In this document: positions 27,413 to 42,000 of the stretch, piece after piece
How the letters are laid out: the number at the start of each line of letters is the position of its first letter
Position numbering within the stretch: the stretch's first letter is position 1
Assembly: GCF_910589235.1 (NCBI RefSeq)
Contig: NC_060955.1
Location: 7,641,694-7,705,693, forward strand
Length of the DNA stretch: 64,000 nt
Reading direction: 5' to 3'
DNA from: Vespa crabro
Lineage: Eukaryota > Arthropoda > Insecta > Hymenoptera > Vespidae
Position numbers and translations under genes: made by a program
The notes under the pieces: generated by a model
The model's database searches: none
Told to the model about the DNA's origin: nothing
Seen by the model: the letters and a program-made list of their open reading frames with translations, nothing else

Positions 27413-27989
27413 GGGTCGCCGTGCTATTGTGTGAAGATAATATCGATTATAAAATACAAATGAAAATAATATTATTCAGATATAAAATAATAATTAACAT
27501 GAAAAAAACAAGCTACTTTTCTAAGGTAGAAACATGAGATACGTACATATTGTAGTATATATCACATTATTAGTCTTCATTCTTTACTATAGTTCACTGT
27601 AAATCACATACAGTAAGACTTACCGATGATTTGAGTCAATAACACTATAATTATTAATCTAGTTTTCACGTTTAGTTCATTACTTAAACAATTACTAATA
27701 AATTCAAAATTCTTAAGCTGTGTTTTTGTAATTATAATTTTTATAATATATTTTTTATATATGCGAAATGATATATTTTAAAATATGAATGTTCTGTTCT
27801 TCTGATAATATTATTATTAATATTTATTTTAAACTTAACTTGGAAACTAGCCACAAGAATCTCCTAGCTTTAATATGAAATAAGCAAGATAATTTATATC
27901 TCATTTATTTTGCAATAAGCACCAGTAATAACTGATTAATAGTGTTGGCCATATACTGTTGAAGTATTAATACTATCGTACGGCGACTC
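27413..27989. mobile_element. Candidate TA-flanked inverted-repeat element (MITE)
   Basis: The left end GGGTCGCCGTGCTATTGT (from 27413) and the right end complement GAGTCGCCGTACGATAGT (ending 27989) form imperfect inverted repeats, matching at 14 of 18 positions. TA stands immediately outside each end (27411-27412 and 27990-27991). The 577-base body is AT-rich and non-coding. A Tc1/mariner-type TA target is plausible but I do not recognise the family. Confidence 0.5.
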
Positions 27990-29560
27990 TAGTCAGACAT
28001 ATATACCTCCTCAGTTATCGCTCTGCAGAGTGACTTACATTACTTAATTTTAACTTAATGTCTGTACCTACTAGACACGATAATTTAGACTTATGCATTT
28101 TACCTCGAAAAAATATATCTTCATGTTCAATGATTAAATGTAATTCAGACATTACTTACTTTATATGAGAAAAGAACCTGTAATTATGTTGATTGGTATT
28201 ATATATTGTTATATGTAGCAATTATTATGTATCAAGTAAATATTAATAATTTATTTTCACACACTACTCTTTATTATATTTTATTAATATCTAGAGGATT
28301 ATATTATAAAGATTATGGCGTTTTGTAGAACGCACTTGCTGTGTACATACTTGTAGTCATAATTGTACATATATTATTTCTGGAAAATATTAAAAGTATA
28401 TATTTTAATATATTACATATAATTAACTATATAAAATTATAACCTTATTGTTTAAAGTATTAAAATTAAAATGATAAACAAAATATCTAAGAATACTGTT
28501 GAACTTTCTGAATACAGCATCTTGTTGTAAGTGAAAATTGAATAAAATTAAGATAGAAAAATGCAGTTTCTTTCCTTTATATATTACCTCTACCTAAAAT
28601 GAATTATATTTAAAATATAAGTAAAAACACAGGAATTGATAAATTGAATAACTTTATTATCAAAATGCTCGCTGTATATTTCTTAACAACAGTTTTAAAA
28701 AAGAAATGCTATTATATTTGTGGTATTTAGTACTAACATAGATTTACATCATTTTATGCATTCACCTTATGCAAACATTAGGCTTTTACTATATATCTAG
28801 CAATTTTTATAAGGATTAATATCATAAGAATAAAATCTTCTAGCTTAATCACGTTGTTTGTACTTGGCTTAATACGTTCCCTTATGTATGACATATTAAG
28901 TACTATAAAATATAGTGATAATTATTTGGAATAGAATGATTTTCAGGTTCGCTCACAGCACTTGGAAGATACAGTTGAACACAATAATTAAAAAAAAATT
29001 GCGTATCTCTAACAATTATCAATATCATTTATATATCTTCAAATTGTTGTATATAAAAAACATATTTGGCCAAGTATATATTAATTAAAATTAATTATCA
29101 AAATAATTTATATTTTATCCTTAATTGAGGAGATTTAGATAGTATTAAATTATTTTATATTACTATGTAAACACATCCTCAATACTTGTTTTAATTTAGG
29201 CAATTTCTGCACTTTAAAAATGACAATCAAAAAATTATCAATCAAACTCGTAATTCATAGAATAACAAATTAACCTGCATTTTAATTATAATAAAATTAA
29301 GTACATTAATCTCTACTTTATCACATTGGCAAATAAGCCCATCTATGAAATCATGATCTTTTATCTTGAAATTCTATAAATTCACCTAATGTATTATTAA
29401 ATGTGTAAAATGTGGTTATATATAAGTATTCAGTGTATACTAAAGTATGTAACTTTCGTACTTGCTTAGATCACTAGGCACAAGGTGAAACGTTTCTATG
29501 TATGTGTAAGTTATTATAAGCATTCAAATATTCTGTATAAAAAATTATTATTGATAAGAG

Positions 29561-31373
29561 TTAAAGTACTAAGGAATGTGGAAATATCTTCATGGCTACA
29601 TAGTCATCAAGGACCTGAAAAATTAATTAAGGTACATTGAAGAAATTCCTTATATATCTCTCTCTTTCTCTATATATCTTCATTAATATTTATATCCATA
29701 TTAATTTACCTCTTTAAGTGATTCTTTTGTGAGTTTAGGATATAGATACGTAAAACCTGTATTAAGAGATAGCTTCCCAGATTTTAAATATAAATGTTTG
29801 TTATAAAGGAGTTCTTGGTCTATGTATGGAGATAAAGGACTGTTCTCCACTCCATCTTTATTACATGCATCGGCCCAAGGACCCATATGTTTGTCATTTA
29901 CCTCTTCGACTACAGAACTCATATCAGTCTAAAACAAAAATAAATTATCTTTTATTATGGAAATATGGGTAATATGTAATATTAAAAATATTATTTAGAT
30001 AATAGCACTTTTATTTAGGGCAAGTAATAAAAATACTTATTGAAGAACACCCAATATATATAAGTATAGATAAGAACATACTAAGAATAATTTTAAAATC
30101 CTTCTCATACTTTAGCCAGAGTAGATAGTGTAGTACCCCAATAATCGTGGTTGATATTAAATAATTCTGAAACGATAGCACTTATGGAGCCTTGAGTGGA
30201 ATTTCCTTCATCAACAACATTATATATTTGTCCTATTGTATCAGATCTGTTTGCTACATGCCAAATAGCTCGAGCCATATCTCTTACATGGACTGTATTC
30301 ATACGAAGATCTGGTCCCCAAAGTAATTTCATCATTTCTCCTAAATGTTTATAGACCGCTCCAACTACTAGCCTTGATGCTGAACAATATAAATATAGAT
30401 GGATGATACTTATTTCATTGTAATATATAGAATATTATTTGTAATATAAAACCATACAATTCAAGACATTATATCATTTATCAGAGTATAGAGTTAAAAA
30501 TGAAGATATTCCTTTGAAATATATTTTTAATACCTAAGCCATTTCTATCACCAGGTCCATATACTATTGCTGGTCTAAGAATAGTATATTTTAAATTTGG
30601 TATGCTCTTCAGATCATGTTCCACTTGTAATTTATATTTTGCAACAAATGTCCATGGATCTCCATTTTCTTCTTCTATACACGGTACCTTTACATCATTG
30701 TAATCAATTAATCATAAATGCATATTTATTTTGAAATATGATTAATTCGATGAAACGATAGAATAATTTATATTACTTTTTCAGAAGAACTCAGATTGCC
30801 AGAACATATTTCAACAAAATGATTTGCTTTAATTTTGGCAGCTTGTTGAGCACAATTAATACTTAATTTGTAAATTCCTTCTTTATAAACGGGATCTGTT
30901 TGACCGCATTTTGTTTCTCCAGCGCAATTAAAAACATAATCAATCGGTTTGTCAGAAGCAAATGCATTCTGACAGGATGCTACAAAGACATGAAATGTGC
31001 ATATATACTGATACACGAATTCAATTCTATTTAATTTAATACGTAGGTAATACCAATAAAACTTTTATTACCTGCATTTATTAAATTAGCGCTTTTAAAT
31101 TCAAGTAGAGGATTTTCAAAAATTTTCGCATGTTTCGAATTTAACCAGGCAGTTTGCGGAGGCACTTTATCTACAACACGTAGGTACGATACCAAATCAT
31201 TATTCAGTAAATATTCCACGAGATTACGCCCAATGAAACCGCATCCTGTGATAACGAGAAAATGTTTTTATTTATTCTATTTCTAATATCAATTCTGTTA
31301 TTAAAATAAATCAATTATGCTTACCTCCTAAAACAATTACTCGCGGTTTCTTATCAGTGACGGGCGTTGCCAT
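29561..31373 (-). CDS. Extended short-chain dehydrogenase (NAD-dependent epimerase-like)
   Basis: Seven exons join in frame to 373 residues: 31373-31325, 31245-31072, 30979-30777, 30687-30534, 30379-30111, 29928-29710, 29614-29561. The N-terminus holds a Rossmann nucleotide-binding motif, VIVLGGCGFIGRNLVEYLL (GxxGxxG at about residues 16-22). DYVFNCAGETKCG follows, then LRPAIVYGPGDRNGL, typical of extended SDRs, and NTVHVRDMARAIWHV with IYNVVDEG, the usual epimerase C-terminal signature. These place it in the NAD-dependent epimerase/dehydratase group, which acts on sugar nucleotides, sterols or related substrates. The substrate cannot be told. At the position of the YxxxK active site I read VAKYK, so the usual tyrosine seems absent. 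No signal peptide or membrane segment is seen. The start ATG is the only one before the Rossmann motif. Confidence 0.9.
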
Positions 31374-33221
31374 AACTGCTTAACATTTAAACTTCTTCGT
31401 TTTTTATGCTTAAATCTGGTTACGATCAAAGTCGTTATATTATAATTATAGATTTCTTTCAAAATTATTTATGAATGTTTTATCACAGTGTTACACTTGA
31501 ATTAACCTTAAAACCTTTTATATATCACAAAGAATTGTTTTCTGCCGCTTCCTACATATGTCAAATCCTTGATTACAGCTGATCATAGATGGTGTTTTGG
31601 CTCAGTCTACTTTTCTTCAAACCGTTATAAATTATAACCGTTATAAATTAGTAATGGTTTTTTATCTCAGTTTCTCCTTTTACTCGAAAAAATTATATTT
31701 CATTATATTATAAAAGTGATAAAATGAAAAAATCTTATAATAGGACATTGATCCGAAATCCGTGGTGATCGAAGCGATACCTAGTAATCAATCTCGAAAG
31801 TTTTATTATTAACAGCTGGTCTTATATGACAGCAGAGTAATAATATAAATATACAAGCCGTTACAAAATATTGGATCATAAGGGACTTATGTACACAATG
31901 TCGATAATGCAGAACATATATATCATAAGTCTAAAGTCCTCTTATATAATTTGATATATAGTTCATGCAGTACTTCGAATGTTACGCCCTCTATTTACTA
32001 GAAAATATTTATAGCGCAAGTAAATTGCTATTGCTTATTGCTATAACCAATAGAATATCCTTATAGATAGATTTTGTTATAGATCCGTATAGTGAATTCA
32101 TCGAAAGTAGGTCTTTAAAGTAGGTCATCTAAAGTACAAACTTTTAAACCTAAACGTGTCGGTGTTAAGAATTATATCTTTTTCTTTTTTATTGTGTTGT
32201 TATATTGTCGAAAAACAAGAGATCTTTTTAATTTGCAACGTCTAATATTGATCACATACACTTTTCATAATAGTAACTGTTACCGTAACGTAGGAGTCCT
32301 GCAGACTCCTGTGTTACGTTTTCTAACGTAGCATTGCCACGGCAACGTTACTACGGAGAGTTTGACTTCATTTGTTGCGGTATAGGGTACAAGAATAAAT
32401 AATACGAAATATTTGGGAAATATATTATAAATTTTAAAAGTAAATTTATCAATTATGGTATAAACAAATTTTTCATTATATTATCTTTGGATGAAATAGA
32501 CTTATATATTCAATATTTTATAGATACTTCGTTTATCGCGCGTCAAACAACTTCGCAATCTGATTGGCTATTGTAACAATAGAAATCCAACATGTTGAAT
32601 TTTTCGACCGCTACTGTAATTGTTACGGCAGTCAAATTGAGCAACGGAATTGGTCAAAATTTTACTATACTGTTACGGAAATTTTATATGTATGTAGGTT
32701 AAAGGAAGTTTCTATACATTCATTACCAAATTAAAAGATATTTTAGTAATTTTTGCTGTCACGTTGGCTTTTGTCAATGCCCAATCAAGAATTGCTTATA
32801 AAGTAAAAAGGATGAAATGTAATAGACATGTTTTCTGACAACACCGATCGCGATTGCTATTACTGTCTGATCACATAGTTTATGGTTCATAGTCAATCTG
32901 CTCTGTGCGTCCGCCGTGTATTTTTGTAATAATACGAGATGAGAATCTTATTTTAATTGTATTGGAAAATTTCGCGCGAGACGTTTATATGTTTACGGAA
33001 TCAAACAAGAACTCTAGGATAGTTTTATTCCTTTTTCTTTTCTAAAAGTTACGAGAATAGGAATGATTTAATAGTGAAAATGACATGAATTCATGCTGTG
33101 CGCGTTTCGATATAAAGGTGGGAGGGGGAGGAAGAGAGATGTGTCGGTGGATGAATTACTACAATTTGCTTAATAGCTAATAGACTCAAAATTACTGGTA
33201 TGCTTTTACGATCCATTCACG
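31374..33221. promoter_or_regulatory. Divergent SDR / put intergenic region
   Basis: This 1.85-kb gap lies between the head-to-head start codons of the SDR gene (minus) and put (plus). Imperfect palindromes built on GTAACG, AGGAGTC and TTGCC words lie at about 32282-32366. The word TGTTACGG, or a near form, recurs near 32278, 32616 and 32669. The stretch from about 33080 to 33170 is purine-rich, including GGGAGGGGGAGGAAGAGAGA. No coding exon was found. Confidence 0.5.
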
Positions 33222-34008
33222 ATGTCCGCATATGTGACGATACTGCCATACCTTTTCCTAGGATTATTAGGTAATTGACCATTGTATCATTTCCAACACT
33301 TGTAGTTATTATTTTAATTGAAATTTTAACTTGAGACATTTAGAGGATTGTGTCGTTTTTTTTGGTAAAAACATTCATTTTTATATTGATATATTACTTT
33401 TCTTAAGTATTGTATTACTTCTGTTAAATATCATACCTGATATGTAAATACAAACAATTATTTTAGTTATATTTTTCTATGATAATAAAAATACAACAAA
33501 TTACATAGATTTTACATTAATATGTACATTATAAAATATTAATTATTATCAAACTTTATTATAAAGCTTGTTATAGTTCAGCATTTATATTATATACGAT
33601 ATATATATATATGATTATTTGATTAAATCTTAATCGTAAAGCTTTTAACGTTATTAGTTATATACATTGAAAGAAAATAATATAAAACGTTTGTTTGTAT
33701 TATAATATTTGCTTTATAAGAGTTTTTGAACATATATATCATCAGTATATAAATATTTTTATATACAAATATCTTCTTTAAAGTTAAATATTTATTACAG
33801 GAGTTGCATTAGGACATGATGTTAAGGGTTCTAAATTTTGTGAATTTTATAATGAAACTATGTGCACAGAAAGTCAACAAGGTTGTTCAGGAAAAGAGGA
33901 ATGTGGTCCACATGACCCAGATAAACGTAATCATTGTTATGTGCTGTGGCATATTGACAGTGTAACCAAAAAATCTATAATTAAATTGAAGGTTTGCTTG
34001 CACGAACT

Positions 34009-34078
<70 letters not shown>

Positions 34079-36017
34079 TTTTGTTTTAATGTAACATTTA
34101 ATATTATATTATATATTATTGTAGGGTTGTTTCTTAGATAGTAAAGAATGTTATGACAAACCAAAATGTGTTGAAGAAAATGCAGATAGGCAAAAGAAAT
34201 TGTTTTTCTGTTGTTGCGATGGTAATATGTGTAACCAAAATTTTACGTGGGATCCACAACCTACTCAACCTCCCCCAGTTGTTAATGGTAAAAAATTTTG
34301 TGATGAAAATCTAATACATTGTTTTTTTATTTTATCAAATATGGAACTTAATAATGAAATATTTTCAGAGTACGAACCGGTTCCAAATACTGAACAAAAA
34401 GTAATGACACTTGTTTTATCCATATCAATTCCTATTTTCTTCCTTATACTAATTTTACCCCTTTTGTATTGGTGCTATAATCGTAAAAAATTGGGATACT
34501 TTAATGAGGTTAGTATAAAGTAGAAAAAAATTCTAGTTTATATATATACTATTAACTTATTAAGATAGTTTTAAATAACGTATGCCTATCTTATTTATTT
34601 TATATGAAAATATATCATAAACATAACAAAGTCATAATTAATAAATACTATAGGAATTTTTTTTATTATTAGGTGCCAACGTTAGAACCATTACCTTTAC
34701 CTCAGCCATCTCCTAATTTAGGATTACGCCCAATTCAACTTCTCGAAATTAAGGCTCGAGGACGATTTGGAGCTGTTTGGAAAGCACAGCTGAAAAATGA
34801 AATTGTAGCTGTAAAAGTATTTCCTATACAAGATAAACAATCTTGGCAAACGGAACAAGAAATATTTAGACTTGCACATATGGATCATGAGGATATATTG
34901 CGTTTTATAGGTGTTGAGAGAAGAGGAGATAATTTGCAAGCAGAGTTTTGGTTAATAACTGCATACCATGAAAAAGGTTCTTTATGTGACTATCTAAAAG
35001 CTAATGTTGTAACATGGCCTGAAATGTGTAGAATTGCAGAATCTATGGCTCGGTAATTATTATTTATTAGTAGTAATTATCATTAATTACTTTATATGGT
35101 ATCTATTTTTTTTTTTTATATACAATAGGGGATTGATGCATTTGCATGAAGAGATACCTGCTAATAAAGTTGATGGCTATAAGCCAGCGGTTGCCCACAG
35201 AGACTTCAAGTCCAAGAATGTGCTTCTCAAAGCAGATATGAATGCTTGTATAGCCGATTTTGGCTTAGCATTAATATTCCATCCTGGAAAGCCTTGTGGT
35301 GATACACATGGGCAGGTAAATAGTTTATGTTTCCTATATGCACAAAAATAATATATATATTTTTATTAATTATCGTTATTATTATAGGTTGGAACAAGAA
35401 GGTATATGGCTCCTGAGGTTTTAGAAGGGGCAATCAATTTTACAAGGGATTCATTTTTGCGAATTGATATGTATGCATGTGGACTTGTATTGTGGGAGTT
35501 AGCTTCACGATGTACTGTACAAGATGTAAGATATTATTTTTTATTCAATTCTAGAGATAGTTTTGTATAAAAAAATATAATAATACAAAATATATTTATA
35601 TATTTATATACAGGGACCAATTGGAGAATATAGATTACCATTTGAAGATGAAGTTGGTCTTCATCCTACATTAGAAGATATGCAAGAAAGTGTGGTACAC
35701 AAAAAAGAAAGGCCACTTATTTTAGAAACATGGCGTAAACATCCGGTATGTTGATTTTAATATATATCTTTAGAAACTAAAATATATTGTCTTTTATATA
35801 TATTCGTTATCTTAAATACATATTGTCATAGGGACTTTTATCAATTTGTGATACGATGGAGGAATGTTGGGATCATGATGCCGAGGCCCGTCTTTCGGCT
35901 TCGTGTGTAATGGAGCGAGTGGCTACATTGAGTAGGACACTTGTTTTAAATTCATCTACATTAATTCGCGTTGATAATACCAACGAGTCTATCAGCACTA
36001 AGGAGTCTAGTATGTAG
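33222..36017 (+). CDS. put: Punt, type II activin/BMP receptor serine/threonine kinase
   Basis: Type II receptors bind TGF-beta ligands at the plasma membrane and phosphorylate type I receptors, which then activate Smads. Nine exons join in frame to 521 residues: 33222-33270, 33801-33991, 34125-34287, 34369-34508, 34673-35052, 35129-35315, 35388-35525, 35614-35745, 35832-36017. A short signal peptide (MSAYVTILPYLFLGLLG) precedes a Cys-rich ectodomain ending in the three-finger signature FFCCCDGNMCN. One membrane segment spans about 147-169. The kinase follows: glycine loop ARGRFGAVWKA, VAVK lysine at about 229, HRDFKSKN aspartate at about 333, DFG at about 351, and GTRRYMAPEVLEGAINF. All key residues are present, so it should be active. 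It ends ISTKESSM. Length and the WELASRCT, ECWDHDAEARLSA motifs match ACVR2. Confidence 0.96.
34012..34072. repeat. (TA)n microsatellite in put intron 2
   Basis: A pure TA array of about 60 bases lies in the 133-base intron between put exons 2 and 3. Open frames through it encode Ile-Tyr repeats and are artefacts. Confidence 0.95.
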
Positions 36018-39000
36018 TTAGTATATATGTATTATAGTTTTAGTTAAATTGCACAACCATTTCCTGTATCATAATTTTTTCATGTACATATGTGAGAAAT
36101 GCCAGAACATCAAATGCATGAGCATTTTAATCATCAGAATTTATGATTATATTATTTTTTTATCTATTAGATTTTTAACTTTTTAAACTAGAATATAGAT
36201 TTAGATCATAATTTATAATTTATAATTTATTATAGTAAGAATTATTGATAAACGAATATATAGAAGTTAATAGCTTTTGAATTGTTAGTTTTTCCACAGT
36301 TTTTACCTAATTTGGCTGTGCTGATTTTATAATATGATTTTTTTATTGCATGCAGCTTGATTATATATTAGAATTTACATTGCAAAATATATGGAAGATG
36401 ATTTTTTCTTTCTGTTTGTACAATGGATATATTGTTTTATTCTGAATAATTATGTATTTAACAGTATTTTCAGCATACATTTTACATTTAAATCCGTGAA
36501 ATATATGAAATAACAAAACTGTTGGTTGCTTGTACATATAGAAGAATGGTACGTACATTGAAGCAAATGCATAGTTGTGCCTGTATAATCAAACATTGTC
36601 TTTACTCTGTAATGTTATTTGTACCTATTTTATAAAGCAAGATTTTTTTTTCTTTTTAAGACATCTTAAAAGAAATATATCAGAGTCATTTCTGTTATTA
36701 TTTATGCAAGTATATTCAGATATTTACAAGATTTATTTAATAAATATTTTAGATGCAATCTAAAGAGATTAATTGCATTTAGAGATTAATGGAATCTTTC
36801 TTTCAATTATATTATAAAAATGAATCATTTTGCACCAGTTGATCTACTTTTGAAAAATAATTTATTCAAAATGTGAGATTTAAAGATTTTATATGAAGTT
36901 TGGAGATGGATATATTATTATAATCTATAGACTATATTTAAAGATTATTATTTATTTTAGTATATAATATAGTATATTTAACGTGATATATATTCTTGAC
37001 TCTGATATATTTTTATTTATAAATCAACTTATTCATTAAAAAACCTGTTTATAGTAATTATGATTTTAAATGCCAAATATTCCACTAATTTAAATTGATT
37101 GTTCGCTATAAAACATTGTTTATAAGGTATTATTCAGGATATATTTGTAAAGTCAGATTTTATATTTAGTGTACAAATTATATCAGTACAGGTGCAACAT
37201 AACTGCATTGTATATCTTAATAAACACTTTTCAGTTTGATAATGAATTCAAGTACAAGACTTTTACTACATAATGTACTATATATCATTACCTTGGAACA
37301 AAAATGAGGATAATTGATCAAATGTATAATTTCATAAAATATCTATTATGAAATATTGTGAGCATCATAAAACAAAATTTTTTTATATTCTGTAAGTTGA
37401 AAAAATTATTTGGGTATTTATAGCTTTACTAATTTATCTTTTGTAACCCCTGCTGCATCGGAATCAAATATCTCTTGATGCTTATCAAAATTTAACAAAA
37501 CTAAAGTTGTTAATGAGTGTATTATGATGCGCTTAATTATACTCATTGCTGTAGATATAACATTAATACTCTCTGAGATATTTGGAGGGCAAAAATGTTT
37601 GAAATCATGAATTTATATAAAATATTACAAGATATTAATGAATTTATATTAAGATATGCAAAAACATAATAACAAATTAATTCTTAGTTCTATTGTTTTT
37701 TAATGTTTTTCGTTTATAAGCTGATTTTTGGATTTATTAACTGATTTTTCTGTAAGAAAAAATGCTATATTTTATGAAGGCAACTCAATTAGATATTCAC
37801 TATTTAGATGCAATAGAGAAGAATATTGTAATACTTTCTTTTAATTATAGAAATTATCCATAAAAACGATGAATTTACTAACATACGAATATAATATAAT
37901 TATAACATAATTTTTTACGCTTACATTAAATGAATTCATTAATTATATCAATAAGTTCAATGAAAAACTTCATTTTTATCTCCAAATTATCTAAAGAGCA
38001 GCTGTATAAAATTGTACATGATATGGCATCTGTAACATGAAGAAAATTTTAATGCAGAAATATGTTAAATGACTTTTATGAAATAACACGCAAATATTGT
38101 ACCAGTAAAGTAAAGTTATTAATATTAATAATAGGGTACAATTTTTATTGACTTTGGACATAATAGATAGATAAGCAAAAAATATGTAGAATTATATTAC
38201 TTATGAATTACATTATTTGTGAATAAACATAATACTACATATTTCTCTGACTGTCGTTTGTATGTTATATTACAATCAAATGTTAGTGTAAATTTCATTT
38301 TCAATCATCAACTCTTAACTCATGAATTAGAAGAACTGGCATTTCTCATTAATGATCGTTACATAATTATTATTTTGAAATTAATAAAATAGAAACAAAC
38401 AGAAATTTTGACAGTGAAAAGCATTCTTTTAAAGCTACATTACATGTGTATTGTAAAAACTTGATATAAAAATCTTATTACAAAGTACCTGGTAGATACA
38501 ATCGAATTGTTCGGTTGGAAGCCACAAGGAATTTACTAATATTGTTGCACAATATGTGTTATGTGTCAATTTGGCTATGTTGGTTTAAAGTTTAAATGAC
38601 AACTTTGTCATGACTTTCATCAAATATGAAATAATTTGCTTAAATTTAAAATGAACCTTAATTTTTAAACAATTCTTTATTGACGTATAAAATATTTTTC
38701 TGTTTGGATTATGAATAAAAGTTTCATGAATAATTATTTAATAAAAAATGATGCATTATATGCTCTTTTCTAATATGTTTCTTAATTTGCTTGCATTCAT
38801 AGTAAAATCCTTGCCTATTTACGAATTAATTTTTCGTGCATCAGTTATTTTGATCATATCAAATATTAATTCAATCATAGATATGTAAGTACAATGAAAT
38901 GCTCTGTTTTATATACAATTTCTATTGCGCTTTAATGCTAGGTAGAAGAATTAGAAATTTCTAATAAGTTAAATAATTGAAAAAACTTTACTTGTTGAAC

Positions 39001-42000
39001 AACTGACATTCTGAATTAATGTATAATGCAATTAAATGCATCTTTCATTTAGTCATATTAAAGACTGGTAAATATTACAATATTCAATGTTACATGCTTT
39101 GAAGTATTGTGGGAGTTTAGAAGCGTTTATTCTGCTTGTTCTTTAACTCAGGAGAAGACATTATTGTAATTAAATGTAGTGCTTACTTACTTTGCAATAA
39201 TTTTTAAAAAATGTAAATGTGTAGTTAATAATATTATATGCAAGTGACATATTTGTAAAAAGTATAAGAAATTATAAATAATAATAATGGAATGTTATGC
39301 ATGTACTTTATCTGTTCTCAAAATGACTTTTCCTGAGTTAAATATCTTATGAATAAACAAATAGATTGACTATTAAAGACCTTTTAAACACCCATTAAAC
39401 AACCAAGAATTATTCAGGCTAAGATTTTGATGAAATTAACAAGTTTTTTTATGAAATATAAAAATTTCCTCTTACTTGTTCTGCACGATCATTTATTACT
39501 TTATATGCACACATATATAACTATAAGCTAACGTTTATAAACATTATAAGTGATATAGTTTGGCTATAAAATAGCTTATGTAAAAATTGACACACAATGC
39601 AAGTAATATAAACACACATTAATCAAAGATATCACAGTTAATATAGGCATCTCGTAGATTGTAAAAAAAATGGGAATTAATGTACATTGTGCATAAAAAG
39701 GCCTAATAATATTCTGACAATTCTTTACAATTTCTAGTCATTAACAGAACAAGCAAGAGGATAATGACCTTTTTTTTAGCAGATTTGAATAGTGCCAAAA
39801 GGGAGTATACACATAAAATTGCATATGTTTATATATTTATTTGTACTTAAGTAATACATACACAAGAATCAGGAGCATGTACTTTCATAATCTTTATTAT
39901 ACATTGTTGACATAAACGGTGGTAAATCTCCGATTATTAATACTGCCATTACAATCTGATTATATAAAGAATTACTATAATTGCTGAACAGTTAATATAA
40001 TAGTATTTATGTGCATGTATAAGTTCACAATATGTTTAAATTTTTATGTAAATTCTCATCTTTTTCTTTAAAATAAAATACATGAAAATTGTGATTAGAT
40101 ATGGAATTTGCAAAAATCTTAAATTATACAAGAAAATTAATGTCATTAGTTAAGTTTTATTTAAAAAATTAGAATTATAACGAATATTTGGACTTCTACA
40201 TATCGAATAGTAGATAGCTATGTTAATTATAAAGTCATTGTCTTGTATTTTTTTTAAATCAGTCAAGTGTGAATAAGTTATTGAAACTCATTATTACTGT
40301 TTTGTAAAATAGTATCTATTATAGAAAACTATAGTTTTTTCAAGTAAAGAGAAAAACTATCTATAAAATTTGGTTCCTTTATGTTTTCCTACAAAATGTT
40401 TAAAAACAACTATATTCATTCTTTTCTAAAAATTTGCACTTATTTAAAATTTCATTGATTTTAGTCATTTACAATAGAAAAATAATATTATCGAATAAGT
40501 TAATATATTTACAAATTTATAAGGAACATTATCAGCATACATATATAATTGTATTAAATTCTATAAATAATCCTAACATTAGTTCACGATTCTTAATAGT
40601 ACCTTAAAAGCATTCCAGTCAATATTACATCGGTATGCGTCGAAAATGAATAAAATTTTAATCCGAGATAATTTTTGTATATTTTATGTAAAATTTCTCT
40701 ATTTTTTATTAATATTCACGATCGAATACAAAAAAAGTGGGGTTGTATAATTTTTAATATTTGATGAACATACATAAATATATAGATAATATACAATGGA
40801 TAATTATTGCATTGTTATCAATAAACGAAATTTATATTAAAATAAATAATAAAAGATTTATAAAATTGGTCTAATAATTTGTTGATAAGATATTGTAATA
40901 CTTTTTCACCATGATTTTAAATGATATGTAATAGGACCCCACCAAAATAAATTAAAAATATAACATAATGCTTTCAGGTACTTTTGTTATTATTCACTAA
41001 AGATATATAAAGTATTTAAATAATTTATTATATTATTTCCATAAAATTATTAGATCAAATTTTAAATTAACTCATGTATAATGTTGAAATTAATTACATA
41101 TACAAACGTTCGCGTGTATTCTGTAATCAGTTTACTGTATACCTATTGTACATAAGATTTAGTAATATGTAAACGAATTAAGGCTACTAATATAAAAATA
41201 ATTACTTATTTATCAATAGAAGTAATATGATTTATAGCAATAGAATGTTCCTACGCACACTGAATGTAACTGTCTTCAAGATGATAACATGTTCAACTAT
41301 AAGATCTATGTTATAACGACCTGATCAGAGATATTTCAGTACAAAAAGTTTAGAAATCAAGTTTACTCGATTTTAATATAATGTGTTTGTGTCTGAATGT
41401 AAAATTGTGAATCATCTATAAAAAAAAAATGAAAATATCAATTAATTCAACTAGCACTTATATGTTTTTATATATTTCTTTTTCGTGTAAAATATAGAAT
41501 ATATGTGTAAGCTTTAATATTTACTAAAGATTATAATTTTGGTTTATTATGTTTAAAAATTATATATAAATAAAATTAAAATTTAAATTCTCTCCATTAA
41601 TTTATAAAAATTAATTATAGGTAGAAACATATTAAGAAGATATGTAATATTATAAACATGGATATTTTATTTATATATACATATACAAACATACACAGTT
41701 TATTATTTACGAATAATGCTGTTAAAATGGTATGAGGCAGATATGTTTCAAGCAACTTATTTTATCTCTTTGTAAAATGTAAAGATACAGTATTCATAGT
41801 ATTGTTTTATTCATGAAAAAAACTTTTAACAAATTCTATTAGAGCGTATCAATTTTATATGATGACAAAAAATATAAAACATAACAATATTCAAGAATAT
41901 TACACCATTTCTGCAAATTTATAATTCCTTCAATAGTGGGAGGACTTATATAATTGTTTTTATTTTTTTTTATCATTATTATCATTGCTTTCTATTTATA

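Larger units (their letters stand above)
23755..29560. other. Convergent AT-rich 3' region with MITEs
   Basis: This 5.8-kb gap separates the stops of the protogenin-like gene (plus) and the SDR gene (minus). It is extremely AT-rich with no credible open frame, and probably contains long 3' UTRs of both. Two TA-flanked inverted-repeat elements sit inside (26678-26902 and 27413-27989). A poly-T tract lies at about 26637-26651 and a short TA array near 26960-27002. Confidence 0.6.
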
